Assembly: GCA_002021875.1 (NCBI GenBank)
Contig: CP018627.1
Location: 2,728,001-2,792,000, forward strand
DNA from: Streptomyces hygroscopicus
GTDB taxonomy: Bacteria; Actinomycetota; Actinomycetes; Streptomycetales; Streptomycetaceae
Direction of reading: 5' to 3'
DNA: 64,000 nucleotides
The notes beneath the pieces were generated by a model that was not told the origin of the DNA, searched no databases, and saw nothing but the letters and a program-made list of their open reading frames with translations. This document shows, one piece after another, positions 6,705-15,592 of the stretch; the stretch's first letter is position 1, and every line of letters begins with the position of its first letter. Made by a program: the position numbers and the translations under genes.

Positions 6705-8831
6705 TCACTGACCGGAGATAGGGAAGGGGCGCTTCTTCCGTGCCGCCGCGGGCCAACTGCGCGCGGCCTGACCCAGGACGGCGTGCCAGGACGGGTGGCG
6801 CGGGGAGAGGTAGGCCAGCTCTTCGCCGACCGCCTTGCACATATCGGGGTCCGGCTCGGCGTGCGGCTCGGACACATGCCACAGGGCGTGCAGCAGCCGG
6901 TTCACACAGCGCTCGATCTCATGCAGTTCGGCGTACCGGCCGTCGTGCGCGCCGAGGGCGATCTGCATCCGTTCGTCGGTCCACTCCGCGGCCGGTGGGG
7001 TGGGCGCGGTGGCGGCGTACCGCAGGCACAGCAGCCAGTGGGCGGCGGCCTGGGCGTCCTTCTCCGACTGGAACTCCTCCGTCAGCATGGCCACCACCGT
7101 CTCCGCATTTCCGGCCGCGAGGGTGTGCCGCAGGGCGTCCGCCTCGCCGCTCTCCCCGCGCTGGGCGTGGTGCATCCGCAGAAAGCGGTGGATGTCCTGC
7201 CAGCTACGGCCGTCCTCGGCCCGTGACGAGGTGCGGCGCGCCTCGTGCACGAGCAGCGTCCGCAGCAGCGTGTCGGCGACCAACGGCTGGTCGGGCGGGG
7301 TGAGTTGCTGCCACTGCTGCTCTTCGAGGTAGTCGGTGGCGGAGTTGGCGGGGAGCTGGTCCGGGCCCTGGAGACGCAGATTCTCGGCCAGCGCCTCCGC
7401 CGCGGTGCTGTCGCGGGCGAGTGAGAGCAGGGTCAGCCGGTCGCGCTGGCGCCGGTTGGGAAGCAGCCGCTCCAGGAGCGCTTCGGTGACGGCGCGGCCG
7501 TCCTTGGCGTGCAGTTCGAGGAGGTCGCGCGGGCCCACGCCGCGGCCCCGCTTGGTGGCGTCCAGGACCGCCGCGCACAGGACGGTGGTCACCGCGGGAT
7601 GCCCACCGGTCAGGGAGTGCACGGCGGAGGCCAGATAGGGGTGGAGCGGCCGGGCGGGCCAGTCCGGCACCAGGAGCGGAAGGATGTCGTCCCGGCTCAG
7701 CGGGGTGAGCGGCACGGCGAGCAGTCCGGCGGACGGGGCCAGGCCCTTGCGCTGCCAGCCGGAGGACTTCACCAGGTCGGGCAGGTCGCGGCGGATGGCG
7801 GCGGGCGCGTTCTCCGGTAAGCCGCCGAGGCGGGTGGCCACGACGACGAGTTCCTCGTGGTCGTGGCGTTCGGGCAGCGCGCGGTGCTCGAGCAGCAGGT
7901 CGAGGAAGTCCTGCCCCGGCGGGCAGTGGGCGTCGTCGAGCAGGATGAGCGGCCAGGGCTCCCGGTTCCACCGCTGCAGCCTGCCGTAGGAGGAGGCGAC
8001 ATCGTGGAGGAAGGCGGCCATCAGGCTCTGCTCGGCCGCGTGCCGGTAGTCGCCGCCCCGCTGGAACCACTCCCCGAGCAGCACCAGCGGATCCTGGCCG
8101 TCCGCGCCCCGTGGGAAGCGCCGCCGGTACCACTCCTGTGCCGCGGCCGGCTGATACCGGTCGGTGTACTCCGCCACCACCGCGGCGGTGACCGAATCCC
8201 GGCCCCACTCCGCGTCGGTCTGCGCGCCGATCGTCTCCAGACGGCCCTCGACGGCGGTGGCCCAGGCGTGTCTCAGCGCGTTCTCATCACCGTCGGCGAG
8301 GCGGCAGGCGAGCAGCAGCCGGGCGAACGTCAGGCACGCCACGTCGCGCTGCTCGCCATTGCCGCGGTACCAGCCGGAGACGGCGAACAGGCCGGGCACC
8401 AGGACCGGGAAGCGGCGGCGCACATCGGGGGCGAGCCCGCACACCAGCTCCACGAGGATCTCGACGAGGGTCGAGGCGGTGGGGGCTCGGCCGTCGGCCG
8501 GGGCGGGCGGGAAGGTCTCGGGTTCGGTCGCCACGGCGCGGACGTGGGCCAGCGGCAGCCGGTCCCGGTAGCGCGCGGCGAGCTCTTCGAGCACCGCGCT
8601 GCGCCCCATGCCGTGGTATCCCGTCACCAGCACCACGGGCAGGTCGCCCTGGTGCTCCCGGCCCACCCGGGACCGCTCGTCGTAGGCCAGGCCGGTCAGC
8701 CGGGGAACGAGCGAGCGCAGCAGAGAGTCCCGGCCATAGAGCGGTGACCCTTCCGATACGCGCATCCTGCTGCGTCCCGCCTCAGTCGTCCTCTGCTGCC
8801 CGGCAGCCGTGACCTCGGAGACGGGCGGCAC
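6705..8831 (-). CDS. STAND-like P-loop NTPase with degenerate Walker A
   Basis: A 708-aa cytoplasmic protein. A P-loop-like motif, GYHGMGRSA (residues 71-79), has Arg where the invariant Lys is expected. A Walker B-like WPLILLDDAHC lies near residue 300, and the order SPLYGRDSLL-P-loop-long helical region resembles STAND/AAA+ regulators. The C-terminal half is helical without recognisable repeats. The GTG at 8831 is used; an ATG at 8765 (MRVSEGSPLYGRD) is a possible alternative. Its stop lies 6 nt before the membrane receptor gene, so the two are co-translated and probably act together. The Arg substitution may mean slow or absent ATP hydrolysis. Function is not established. Confidence 0.8.
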   Translation of the reverse strand: MPPVSEVTAAGQQRTTEAGRSRMRVSEGSPLYGRDSLLRSLVPRLTGLAYDERSRVGREHQGDLPVVLVTGYHGMGRSAVLEELAARYRDRLPLAHVRAVATEPETFPPAPADGRAPTASTLVEILVELVCGLAPDVRRRFPVLVPGLFAVSGWYRGNGEQRDVACLTFARLLLACRLADGDENALRHAWATAVEGRLETIGAQTDAEWGRDSVTAAVVAEYTDRYQPAAAQEWYRRRFPRGADGQDPLVLLGEWFQRGGDYRHAAEQSLMAAFLHDVASSYGRLQRWNREPWPLILLDDAHCPPGQDFLDLLLEHRALPERHDHEELVVVATRLGGLPENAPAAIRRDLPDLVKSSGWQRKGLAPSAGLLAVPLTPLSRDDILPLLVPDWPARPLHPYLASAVHSLTGGHPAVTTVLCAAVLDATKRGRGVGPRDLLELHAKDGRAVTEALLERLLPNRRQRDRLTLLSLARDSTAAEALAENLRLQGPDQLPANSATDYLEEQQWQQLTPPDQPLVADTLLRTLLVHEARRTSSRAEDGRSWQDIHRFLRMHHAQRGESGEADALRHTLAAGNAETVVAMLTEEFQSEKDAQAAAHWLLCLRYAATAPTPPAAEWTDERMQIALGAHDGRYAELHEIERCVNRLLHALWHVSEPHAEPDPDMCKAVGEELAYLSPRHPSWHAVLGQAARSWPAAARKKRPFPISGQ

Positions 8832-8889
8832 CGCTCCCCCGAGACATCAGCCGCTGACATCCGTACCAACTACGCCTACATTCATGAAC

Positions 8890-8904
8890 TTACCCGTTGG
8901 GTAA
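8890..8904. promoter_or_regulatory. Short inverted repeat upstream of the P-loop protein gene
   Basis: TTACCC and GGGTAA form perfect arms around GTT, in the A/T-richer 129-bp gap between the NACHT gene and the STAND-like gene. It could be an operator for the two-gene unit or a weak terminator for the NACHT gene. Confidence 0.4.
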
Positions 8905-8960
8905 ACATCCCACCAGGTAATCGCGGCACCGGGTGTGAGCCGGGGGTGAGGTTGTGCCGG

Positions 8961-11900
8961 TCAGGGGTGCGGGTATATGTCGAGTTCCACGCTGTCGGGG
9001 AGCGAGTCCGCGCCGCGGATCTCGCCCGGGTAGACGAGCCGCACCCGGCGCAGCCGGGGCAGCCCGGCGAGGGAGGCGAGATCGAGCTCCGCGACCTGCG
9101 ACAGATGGATCTCCTCGAGCCCGGGAAGGCGCCGGGCGATCCGCCGCAGCGGTACCGCGGAACCGGCCCTGGCCCATACATCCAGGTGCGTGACCTGGGG
9201 GATCTCGGTGCGGGGGGCGAACAGCAGCATGCTGAGCTGCTGCGGCGAGAGCGTCAGCTTGCGCAACTGAGGCAACTCGGCGATGAGGGAGCCCCATTCG
9301 TCCGGCGCCAGGCGCTCGCTGGCGTCCTGCAGACGCAGCTCCTCCAGCCCCCGGCACTCCACGATCCCCGCGAGCTGCGCCGCCGACGACGGCAGGGAGA
9401 GCAGCCGCAGCTCGGCGGGGCGCGGGAGGTCGGGCAGACCGCGCCAGGGCACCTCCGGTCCGACGAGCAGCCCCTCCAGCCGGGGGCAGTCGGCCAGCTT
9501 CAGCAGGGGCTCGAACTGGGGGAGGTCCCGCAGCTCCAGCCTCCGCAGACGGGGCAGCCGGGTCAGCGGCGTGGGGTCCTTGACGTTCCGGCATCCCTGC
9601 AGGGCGACCGTCTCCAGCTCGGGGTAGGCGGAGAGCAGCGCGAGGTCCTCCAGTTGCAGAGTGCCCCGCAGGCGCAGCTCGCGCAGGTGGCGCGGGTCGA
9701 GCGCGGCGCGGATGTCCTCCGGGGCGAAGTCGCCGTGCAGGCCCACGCGTTGATAGCCGGAGATGGTGCGCAGCGCCTCCAGCTCGGCGGGTGAGCGCAC
9801 CGTGACGATCTCCTCGGGGGCGGTGTCGAGGAGCGGCCGTACGATCTCCTCCGCGTACACCTTCGTGTCGAACCGGTCCCAGTGGGCGAGGAGTTGGGCG
9901 CGCACCGCGGGCTGGCCGGTGCCGAGGAACTCCCGGAGCCTGGGGATGGCGGCGTCCCCGCCGATCTGGCAGATCGCGTGGACGGTGGCCAGCTCCTCGT
10001 CGCCCTCCAGGTCCTTGGCGTCGGGCAGCAGGCCGAGGAGCAGCGGGCCCGTCTGCGCCAGTGACCTGGCCTCCCGCAGGCTGCGCGGCGGCAGCAGCCG
10101 GGCGGCCCGGTCCTCGATGGCCTCGCGCACCGTCGGCTCCAGGCGGGTGGCCTGTTCGAGGGAGGCGAGGGCGAGGAGCCGCAGCCGCGCCTGGACCGTG
10201 GCGTCCTGCTCCCGGTCGCCCCGCTCGCGCAGGCGGGTCAGCAGGTCGGCACGCTCTTGGTGTCGAGCCTGTGCGACGGCCATCTGCACCACGTCCTCCC
10301 ACTGGTCCAGGTGTGCGTTGTTCACCAGCATGCCCATATCGCGCTCTTCCAGCACGGCCCTGGCACCCAGGAAGTCCTGGAAGGTGCGGTGGATGAAGTC
10401 GACCGCGCCCGGGGCCGGTTCGCGCAGCAGACCGGAGCGCTCCAGCAGATGCTGCAGGGCCTCTTCCGCCGTTCCGACGTCCGCGAGGCGGGGGACGGAG
10501 GGCTGCAGCCGCCGCACCACGTTCACCGCGTCGGGGCGGTCCAGTTGCGTCCGCTCGTTGCGGATCAGCCAGTACGCGAGCCTCTGGAGCGGCTCGGTGG
10601 CCGACTTCTGGTCCAGCGCCGGACGGCCGCGGCCGTAGACCTCGCGCTCCAGGTCGCGGCGCTCCAGGAGCATGGAGAGCGCCGCCTCGTAGAGGGAGGC
10701 GCGGCCCTGGGGCAGGAAGCCGCGCCGCTCCCGGTGCAGGGCGCAGATCAGGCCGCACATCAGCGGATTGGTCGCCAGACGGCTCAGTTCGGGGCTGCTG
10801 CGCAGGGACAGCGAGAGGGACTCGCCGAGCTCCTGCGAGGCTCCGGCCGCGGTGTGCCAGCGCCGGATGAACTGCTTCATGTCGGCGGGCCGCATCGCGG
10901 CGAGCGCGAACTCCTGGAAGCCCTCGCGGGCCAGCCAGCCCCGTTCGAGGGCCGAGGGGCGGGAGGTGAGCAGCCACAGATTGCCGGGGAAGACGGCGAG
11001 CAGCTTCTTCAGCCAGGCCCGCACACGGCTCCGGTCGTCCTTCGGGATCTCGTCGGCCCCGTCGATCAGGAGCACGCCGCGCCCGTGCCGCAGCACCCGC
11101 GCGGCCCAGCCGTCGGGCTCGGTGCCCACCAGCGGGCAGCCGATCCAGCGCAGGAAGTCCTCGGGCATGGGCAGTTCGGTGTCCTTGCGCGCCAGGGTGC
11201 GCAGCGGCAGGACGAAGGGGACGCGCCCGAACAGCTGCGACAGGCCGCCCGGCACCCGCTCCTGCTGCGCCGTGGAGAGGGCCAGCCACTGGACGAGGGT
11301 GGTCTTGCCGGTGCCGGCGACGCCGCGCAGCAGGATGCGCTCATGGCTGGCGAAGACCGCCTCGGCGGGGCCCGCGGCCCGCTCGGCCTCGGTGTCCCGG
11401 TCGGCGCCGGGCTCGCCGTTGACCACCGGGACCCGGTCGGTGCCGTCGCGGTACGGCCTGGCCTCCAGGCTCAGATAGGCGGTCTCCAGCGGCCAGTCCT
11501 GGCCGTCCGGTTCCCGGAGGTCGACGCCGTAGATCGTGAGCCTGCCGTGGCACTCGACGACGTAGCGCGCGTACTCCTCCTCGAACTGGATGTCCTGGTG
11601 GCTGATGTCCGGCAGCCGCCGCAGGATTGAGTCCAATTTCTCGCTCTGCTCCCGGATCTCGCGGCTCTGCTCGATCTGGGCTCGGGCCGCGAATCCGGGC
11701 CGCTGGCTGAAGAAGCGCATGAGATGGAGGCAGGCCGTCTCCAGGAGCCGGTCGTGGAAGCGGGCGGCGTCGTCGCTCAGCAGCCTGCGCGTGTCGGGGC
11801 CCGCGCGCCGGGACAGCTCCGCGGCCAGCCGCTCGGGGCCGAGCGCGAAGGCGTGGACGTCGTCCATGTCGAGATCGCCGAGGGCGTGCAGGGTGCGGGT

Positions 11901-12179
11901 CAGCGCCTGCCCGACGGAGTCGTGCTCGTCGGGCCCGATCGGCGGATCGTGCGGCCCGGCGGCCCGCACGGCGCGGCGGACCAACTCGCGGGCGAGCTTG
12001 TGCAGATCGTCCTCGGTGAGAGTGCGGTGCTCCCGGGCGAAGGACACCAGCCGGCGGATCGGCACGGGCCGCTCGCCGTACTCCGCCCCCGGCGCGCTCG
12101 CGGGCGGCAGCAGCAGCCGTTTGACCACCGGCACGACCACTGCCGATGCGATCCGCAGCCCCACCGTGCCGCCGTCCAC
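8961..12179 (-). CDS. NACHT-domain NTPase with C-terminal leucine-rich repeats (bacterial NLR-like)
   Basis: A 1072-aa protein. Residues 1-200 form a helical N-terminal region (DDLHKLARELVRRAV, FHDRLLETACLHLMRFF) resembling the helical domains that precede bacterial NACHT modules. The NACHT domain follows: Walker A GVAGTGKTT at 286-294, Walker B GVLLIDGADEIP at 368-379, then LWLLTSRPSALERGW and the winged-helix region ending in VDFIHRTFQDFLGARAV. From about 790 to the end, repeats of LRxLxLxxL type (LRELRLRGTLQLEDLALL, LRRLELRDLPQF) form a leucine-rich solenoid. This matches NLR-type immune sensors; related bacterial NACHT proteins defend against phage. No separate nuclease effector is visible. 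The start is ATG 12179. Confidence 0.92.
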   Translation of the reverse strand: MDGGTVGLRIASAVVVPVVKRLLLPPASAPGAEYGERPVPIRRLVSFAREHRTLTEDDLHKLARELVRRAVRAAGPHDPPIGPDEHDSVGQALTRTLHALGDLDMDDVHAFALGPERLAAELSRRAGPDTRRLLSDDAARFHDRLLETACLHLMRFFSQRPGFAARAQIEQSREIREQSEKLDSILRRLPDISHQDIQFEEEYARYVVECHGRLTIYGVDLREPDGQDWPLETAYLSLEARPYRDGTDRVPVVNGEPGADRDTEAERAAGPAEAVFASHERILLRGVAGTGKTTLVQWLALSTAQQERVPGGLSQLFGRVPFVLPLRTLARKDTELPMPEDFLRWIGCPLVGTEPDGWAARVLRHGRGVLLIDGADEIPKDDRSRVRAWLKKLLAVFPGNLWLLTSRPSALERGWLAREGFQEFALAAMRPADMKQFIRRWHTAAGASQELGESLSLSLRSSPELSRLATNPLMCGLICALHRERRGFLPQGRASLYEAALSMLLERRDLEREVYGRGRPALDQKSATEPLQRLAYWLIRNERTQLDRPDAVNVVRRLQPSVPRLADVGTAEEALQHLLERSGLLREPAPGAVDFIHRTFQDFLGARAVLEERDMGMLVNNAHLDQWEDVVQMAVAQARHQERADLLTRLRERGDREQDATVQARLRLLALASLEQATRLEPTVREAIEDRAARLLPPRSLREARSLAQTGPLLLGLLPDAKDLEGDEELATVHAICQIGGDAAIPRLREFLGTGQPAVRAQLLAHWDRFDTKVYAEEIVRPLLDTAPEEIVTVRSPAELEALRTISGYQRVGLHGDFAPEDIRAALDPRHLRELRLRGTLQLEDLALLSAYPELETVALQGCRNVKDPTPLTRLPRLRRLELRDLPQFEPLLKLADCPRLEGLLVGPEVPWRGLPDLPRPAELRLLSLPSSAAQLAGIVECRGLEELRLQDASERLAPDEWGSLIAELPQLRKLTLSPQQLSMLLFAPRTEIPQVTHLDVWARAGSAVPLRRIARRLPGLEEIHLSQVAELDLASLAGLPRLRRVRLVYPGEIRGADSLPDSVELDIYPHP

Positions 12180-12325
12180 AGCAGCCCCTCCCTCGCGGCG
12201 TCGGCGCGCGTTCCCGGCCGAGCCCCGTGCAACCCCTCACCTCCCGCTCACCATAGCCGCGAAGACCCCTCCAGGGTGAGGGTCCACAGGGCGCGAAGCG
12301 CGGTCGCACCGGTACGGTTTGGCCC

Positions 12326-13054
12326 ATGGATGTTTCCGGAACAGCTTCCGCCGATGAAAACACCAGGCCGCGGGCGGTCATCAAGACCACCGCGCGCCAA
12401 CTGCTGGTGAAACTGGGGGCCGGAGGGCTGACCCTGGACGCCGTCGCCCGTGAGGGCGGACTCGCCGTCAGCGATGTGGAGGCCGTCTTTCCGCATCGGG
12501 ACGACCTGCTGACCGCGCTGCTCATCGACGCCTACAACGACTCCGGCGCCGCGATGGAGCAGGCCGATCAGGCCGCCAGGGACGCCGGCGCGCCGGCGGG
12601 CGCGCGGCTTCTCGCGGCCACCCGCGCGCTACGGCGGTGGTCGTTCGCCAACCCCGCCGAGTTCACGCTGGTCTACGGCTCGCCCGTGCCGGACTACCAC
12701 GCCCCGCAGGACACGGTCCCGCCCGCCTCACGCACCCCCGCGGTGCTGGCCGGCATCGTGCGTTCGGCGCTGGAGGCCGGTGAACTCACCGCGCCCCGGC
12801 GTCAGGTGCCGGGGCCGCCGCTGCTTCTGCCGGAGGCCGAGGCGCTCTTCGGCGGGGTGCCCGAGGCTCCGTTCTCGGACCTCATCGAGCGCGGCATCGT
12901 GCTGTGGAGCAGCCTGGTCGGGCTCCTGGTCTTCCAGGTCTTCAGCCGTACCCATGACAGCGTCCGGGACGAGACCGCGTTCTTCGACTACGCCATCGCG
13001 GTGGCGGCCGAAGGAATCGGACTCGTGGTTCCCTTGGGCGAGCACACCGACTGA
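12326..13054 (+). CDS. TetR/AcrR-family regulator
   Basis: A 242-aa TetR-type regulator. The DNA-binding domain is at about residues 16-62 (LTLDAVAREGGLAVSDVEAVFPHRDDLL), with a C-terminal region of the WHG type often found in actinobacterial TetRs (WSFANPAEFTLVYGSPVPDY). It is divergent from the NACHT gene across 146 bp and lies about 29 nt upstream of the MAB_1171c-like membrane protein gene, so it may control either. The ATG at 12326 has no strong ribosome site and might be leaderless. Ligand unknown. Confidence 0.9.
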   Translation: MDVSGTASADENTRPRAVIKTTARQLLVKLGAGGLTLDAVAREGGLAVSDVEAVFPHRDDLLTALLIDAYNDSGAAMEQADQAARDAGAPAGARLLAATRALRRWSFANPAEFTLVYGSPVPDYHAPQDTVPPASRTPAVLAGIVRSALEAGELTAPRRQVPGPPLLLPEAEALFGGVPEAPFSDLIERGIVLWSSLVGLLVFQVFSRTHDSVRDETAFFDYAIAVAAEGIGLVVPLGEHTD

Positions 13055-13083
13055 ACCGTTCGGCACCTGTGGGGGAAAGGGCC

Positions 13084-14238
13084 GTGACCACCATCAAGAC
13101 TCTCTGCTTCGTCATCGCGGCGCTCTCGTCGTATGCCGCGCTGATCTACCGACTGTTCCAGATCAGGCGCAGCTGGCGGGACACCGCCTACCGCACACTC
13201 GTGATCACCCTGCTGCTGCAGTGCCTCACCTTCACGATGGGTGCCTTCGCCATGGGGAGCGAGCGCTTCCTGGGCGTCGGCAACCTCGCGATCCTGGTGA
13301 TGCATCTGTCGGCGGTCGCCTTCTGCGTCAGCGCGCAGATCATCCTGCTGCACTGGGCGTCCGCCACCGAGGAGTCGGGGCGCAAGGCCCGCTACTGGCT
13401 GATCATCGGCGTCGCCCTCGACGCGCTGCTGACGGCGCTGTTCTTCATCGCCGACGGCCCCGGGCGGCCGGCCGAGGACTTCAACACCGGGAGCGGCCAG
13501 CCGCTGATCCTCACCTACCTCCTGGTCTTCATGGTCTCCCAGGCGGTTCCGTGCCTGACCATCCTGCGCCAGTGCGTGCCCTACGCCCGGATGGCGGGCA
13601 AGACCTCGCTGGGGCAGGCGCTGCGGATGCTCTCCGTCGCCGCGGTGATCCTCTTCCTCTACTGCCTGGCCAGGGTGGTCAACGTCCTCACGGCCGCGGG
13701 CGGGCTCGACATCGGCGGCTGGACGCTGGCCGCCTCCGTCTTCAGCGCGCTGGGCATCGTCACCCTCTCGCTCGCCCTGACGATCTCCTCCTGGGGGCCC
13801 TCGGCCACCAGGCTGCTGGAGTGGGCGCGCGGTTACCGGTCCTACCGGGCCCTGTATCCGCTGTGGCGGGATCTGTACGAGTCCTCTCCGGACATCGTGC
13901 TGGAGCCGCCCGGGGCCGCGGTCTCCGACCTCAACTACCGGCTCCACCGGCGGGTCATCGAAATACGGGACGGCTGGCGGGAGTTGCGGCCCTATATCGA
14001 CCGCACCTCGGGCGGGGACGACCAGGCGGGCTCCAGGGGGAGCGAGGAGTCCCGGCAGGCGTTCGCCGAAGCGGCGCAGATCAGGCAGGCGCTGCACGCC
14101 AAGCGCACCGGCACCATTCCCGATGACAACGCGGACACCGGCGACTTCGAGGACCGCGACACGGACAACTTCACCGCCGAGGTCGTCTGGCTCACCAAGG
14201 TGGCATCCGCCTACCGGCGGCTCGCCAAAGCGCGCTGA
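13084..14238 (+). CDS. MAB_1171c-type integral membrane protein
   Basis: A 384-aa protein with about seven transmembrane helices in its first 240 residues (TIKTLCFVIAALSSYAALIY, LVITLLLQCLTFTMGAFAM and others), then a cytoplasmic tail rich in charged residues (YRALYPLWRDLYESSPDIVL, LHRRVIEIRDGWRELRPYI). This architecture matches the MAB_1171c-type 'putative transporter' family of actinobacteria, typically found beside XRE regulators and ImmA/IrrE proteins as here; transport has not been shown. The GTG at 13084 is preferred because GGGGGAAAGG lies upstream; GTG 13069 is in frame. A hairpin follows. Confidence 0.82.
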   Translation: MTTIKTLCFVIAALSSYAALIYRLFQIRRSWRDTAYRTLVITLLLQCLTFTMGAFAMGSERFLGVGNLAILVMHLSAVAFCVSAQIILLHWASATEESGRKARYWLIIGVALDALLTALFFIADGPGRPAEDFNTGSGQPLILTYLLVFMVSQAVPCLTILRQCVPYARMAGKTSLGQALRMLSVAAVILFLYCLARVVNVLTAAGGLDIGGWTLAASVFSALGIVTLSLALTISSWGPSATRLLEWARGYRSYRALYPLWRDLYESSPDIVLEPPGAAVSDLNYRLHRRVIEIRDGWRELRPYIDRTSGGDDQAGSRGSEESRQAFAEAAQIRQALHAKRTGTIPDDNADTGDFEDRDTDNFTAEVVWLTKVASAYRRLAKAR

Positions 14239-14245
14239 GAGAGGG

Positions 14246-14282
14246 ATCCCGCCCGGTCTGCCCCCGTCAGGCCGAGCGGGAT
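14246..14282. terminator. Terminator-like hairpin after the membrane protein gene
   Basis: ATCCCGCCCGG (14246-14256) pairs with CCGAGCGGGAT (14272-14282), with one mismatch, followed by TTT. It separates the membrane protein gene from the XRE gene. The rest of the gap 14283-14546 holds GAGCCGGGCC direct repeats (about 14361-14382) and the inverted repeat listed next, with no gene. Confidence 0.6.
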
Positions 14283-14483
14283 TTCCCCCGTGATTCCCCC
14301 GTTTTCCTCTTCCGGGCCGAGCGGGTGGCCCCCGCCCGGCCCAGCTCGGCACAGCCCTGAGAGCCGGGCCGAGCCGGGCCGATAGGACTGACAACCCACT
14401 CGGCCACCCCCGTGAGCGGAGTTAGCTGGCAGCTATCGGCGAGGTCCACGTTGGCGGAGTTGGGCCAGATTGTCAACTGACCG

Positions 14484-14509
14484 CTAATCTGCGAAACTGA
14501 CGATTAGCC
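14484..14509. promoter_or_regulatory. Inverted repeat upstream of the XRE gene
   Basis: GCTAATC (14484-14490) and GATTAGC (14503-14509) are perfect arms 12 bp apart, 37 bp upstream of the XRE start, in a locally A/T-rich stretch. This is a candidate autoregulatory operator of the XRE protein. Confidence 0.5.
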
Positions 14510-14546
14510 GGGGGCAAAGCCGAGGAGGTGAGGGAGGGAGATTCGC

Positions 14547-14987
14547 ATGTCCGAGACTGACGACCGGCCCACGCTGGCAGTGCGTCTGGACAACCTCTTC
14601 AAGACGGTTCGTCCCAAAGGCAGGCACTGGACCAACGCCGAGGTGGCGGAGGAGCTGAAGCGGGCCAACCCCGAGCTCAAGGTCGGGGGTGTGTATCTGT
14701 CGCAGTTGCGGACGGGCAAGCGCTCCAATCCCTCACCGGACCTGCTGGCCGCCCTGGCGCGCTTCTTCGGCGTGTCGGTGGCCTACTTCTTCGACGACCA
14801 GGTCGCCGAGTCGGTGCTCAGCGAGGTCGCCGCCATCGAGGCGCTCCGGCAGGCCGGGGTGCGCGCCGTGGCGATGCGGGCGGCCGGGATGAAGAAGGAG
14901 AACCTCGAGGCCATCACGACCATCATGGACCAGTACCGGCAGCTTCAGGGCCTTCCGCCCGTCACCGACACCTCGGACCAGGAATGA
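14547..14987 (+). CDS. XRE-type helix-turn-helix regulator
   Basis: A 146-aa cytoplasmic regulator. The helix-turn-helix region spans about residues 8-78: NAEVAEELKRANPELKVGGVYLSQLRTGKRSNPSPDLLAALARFFGV in sequence parts, a Cro/C1-like fold adapted as in BldD-type proteins. The C-terminal helices (RAAGMKKENLEAITTIMDQY) probably dimerise. ATG 14547 is preceded by GAGGGAGGGAG. The ImmA/IrrE-like protease gene begins 13 nt after its stop, the classic arrangement in which a metalloprotease inactivates a paired repressor. That relationship is inferred from ImmR/ImmA and DdrO/IrrE. Confidence 0.9.
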   Translation: MSETDDRPTLAVRLDNLFKTVRPKGRHWTNAEVAEELKRANPELKVGGVYLSQLRTGKRSNPSPDLLAALARFFGVSVAYFFDDQVAESVLSEVAAIEALRQAGVRAVAMRAAGMKKENLEAITTIMDQYRQLQGLPPVTDTSDQE

Positions 14988-15000
14988 GGGGTGCGGCTGG

Positions 15001-15570
15001 GTGAGGGGCGCCAACAAGGGACGGTCGGCCGACCACGACCGGCGCAGTCAGCTCAAGAAGCTCCGGAAGGCCGGTGCGCGGCGGATCGCCGACCTCGACC
15101 TGCCGGAGGTGGCCGATGTGGCCGAACTCTGCCGCCATCTCGGCGAGGTCCGCGGCCGCCCCATCACGCTGGTCCCGATGCAGATGCCCGCGACGCACCC
15201 GTGCGGCATGTGGGTCGCCGCCCGCGACGAGGACCTCATCTTCTACGACGCCAACACGACCAGCGCGCATCAGGAGCACATCATCTTGCATGAGCTGGGC
15301 CACATCATCTGCTGCCATCGCGGGGCGGGTTGGCTGGACGAGGCGAGCGCCCGCCTCCTTTTCCCCAACCTCGACCCCGACCTCGTGCGTGACATGCTCC
15401 TGCGCGCGACCTACGACGACGTCCAGGAGCAGGAGGCGGAGATCATCGCCTATCTGCTCTCCCAGCGGGTGGGCGGCGCCGAGGAGCGGCATGGCACCGC
15501 CCCGGCCGAGAACTCCGGGGCAGCCGGACAGGACGCCATGCTCAGCCGGATCGAACGCACCCTGATCTGA
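15001..15570 (+). CDS. ImmA/IrrE-family metalloprotease (toxin-type partner)
   Basis: A 189-aa protein with the zinc-protease signature HELGH at residues 97-101 (IILHELGHIICCH) and a downstream EQEAEIIAYLLS segment supplying the third ligand, as in ImmA/IrrE (DUF955) enzymes. These cleave XRE-type repressors in response to a signal, derepressing linked genes. The GTG at 15001 is selected because AGGGG lies about 10 nt upstream and it starts just after the XRE stop at 14987. The two genes form one unit. The convergent polyketide synthase-like gene ends 22 bp after its stop. The natural substrate is presumed to be the XRE protein at 14547-14987. Confidence 0.92.
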   Translation: MRGANKGRSADHDRRSQLKKLRKAGARRIADLDLPEVADVAELCRHLGEVRGRPITLVPMQMPATHPCGMWVAARDEDLIFYDANTTSAHQEHIILHELGHIICCHRGAGWLDEASARLLFPNLDPDLVRDMLLRATYDDVQEQEAEIIAYLLSQRVGGAEERHGTAPAENSGAAGQDAMLSRIERTLI

Positions 15571-15592
15571 CATGGATCCGACGGTGTCCCCC

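Noticed and set aside
5061..7226. A 721-codon open frame on the plus strand
   Set aside because: It runs antisense to the receptor and STAND-like genes, which have recognisable domains and ribosome sites.
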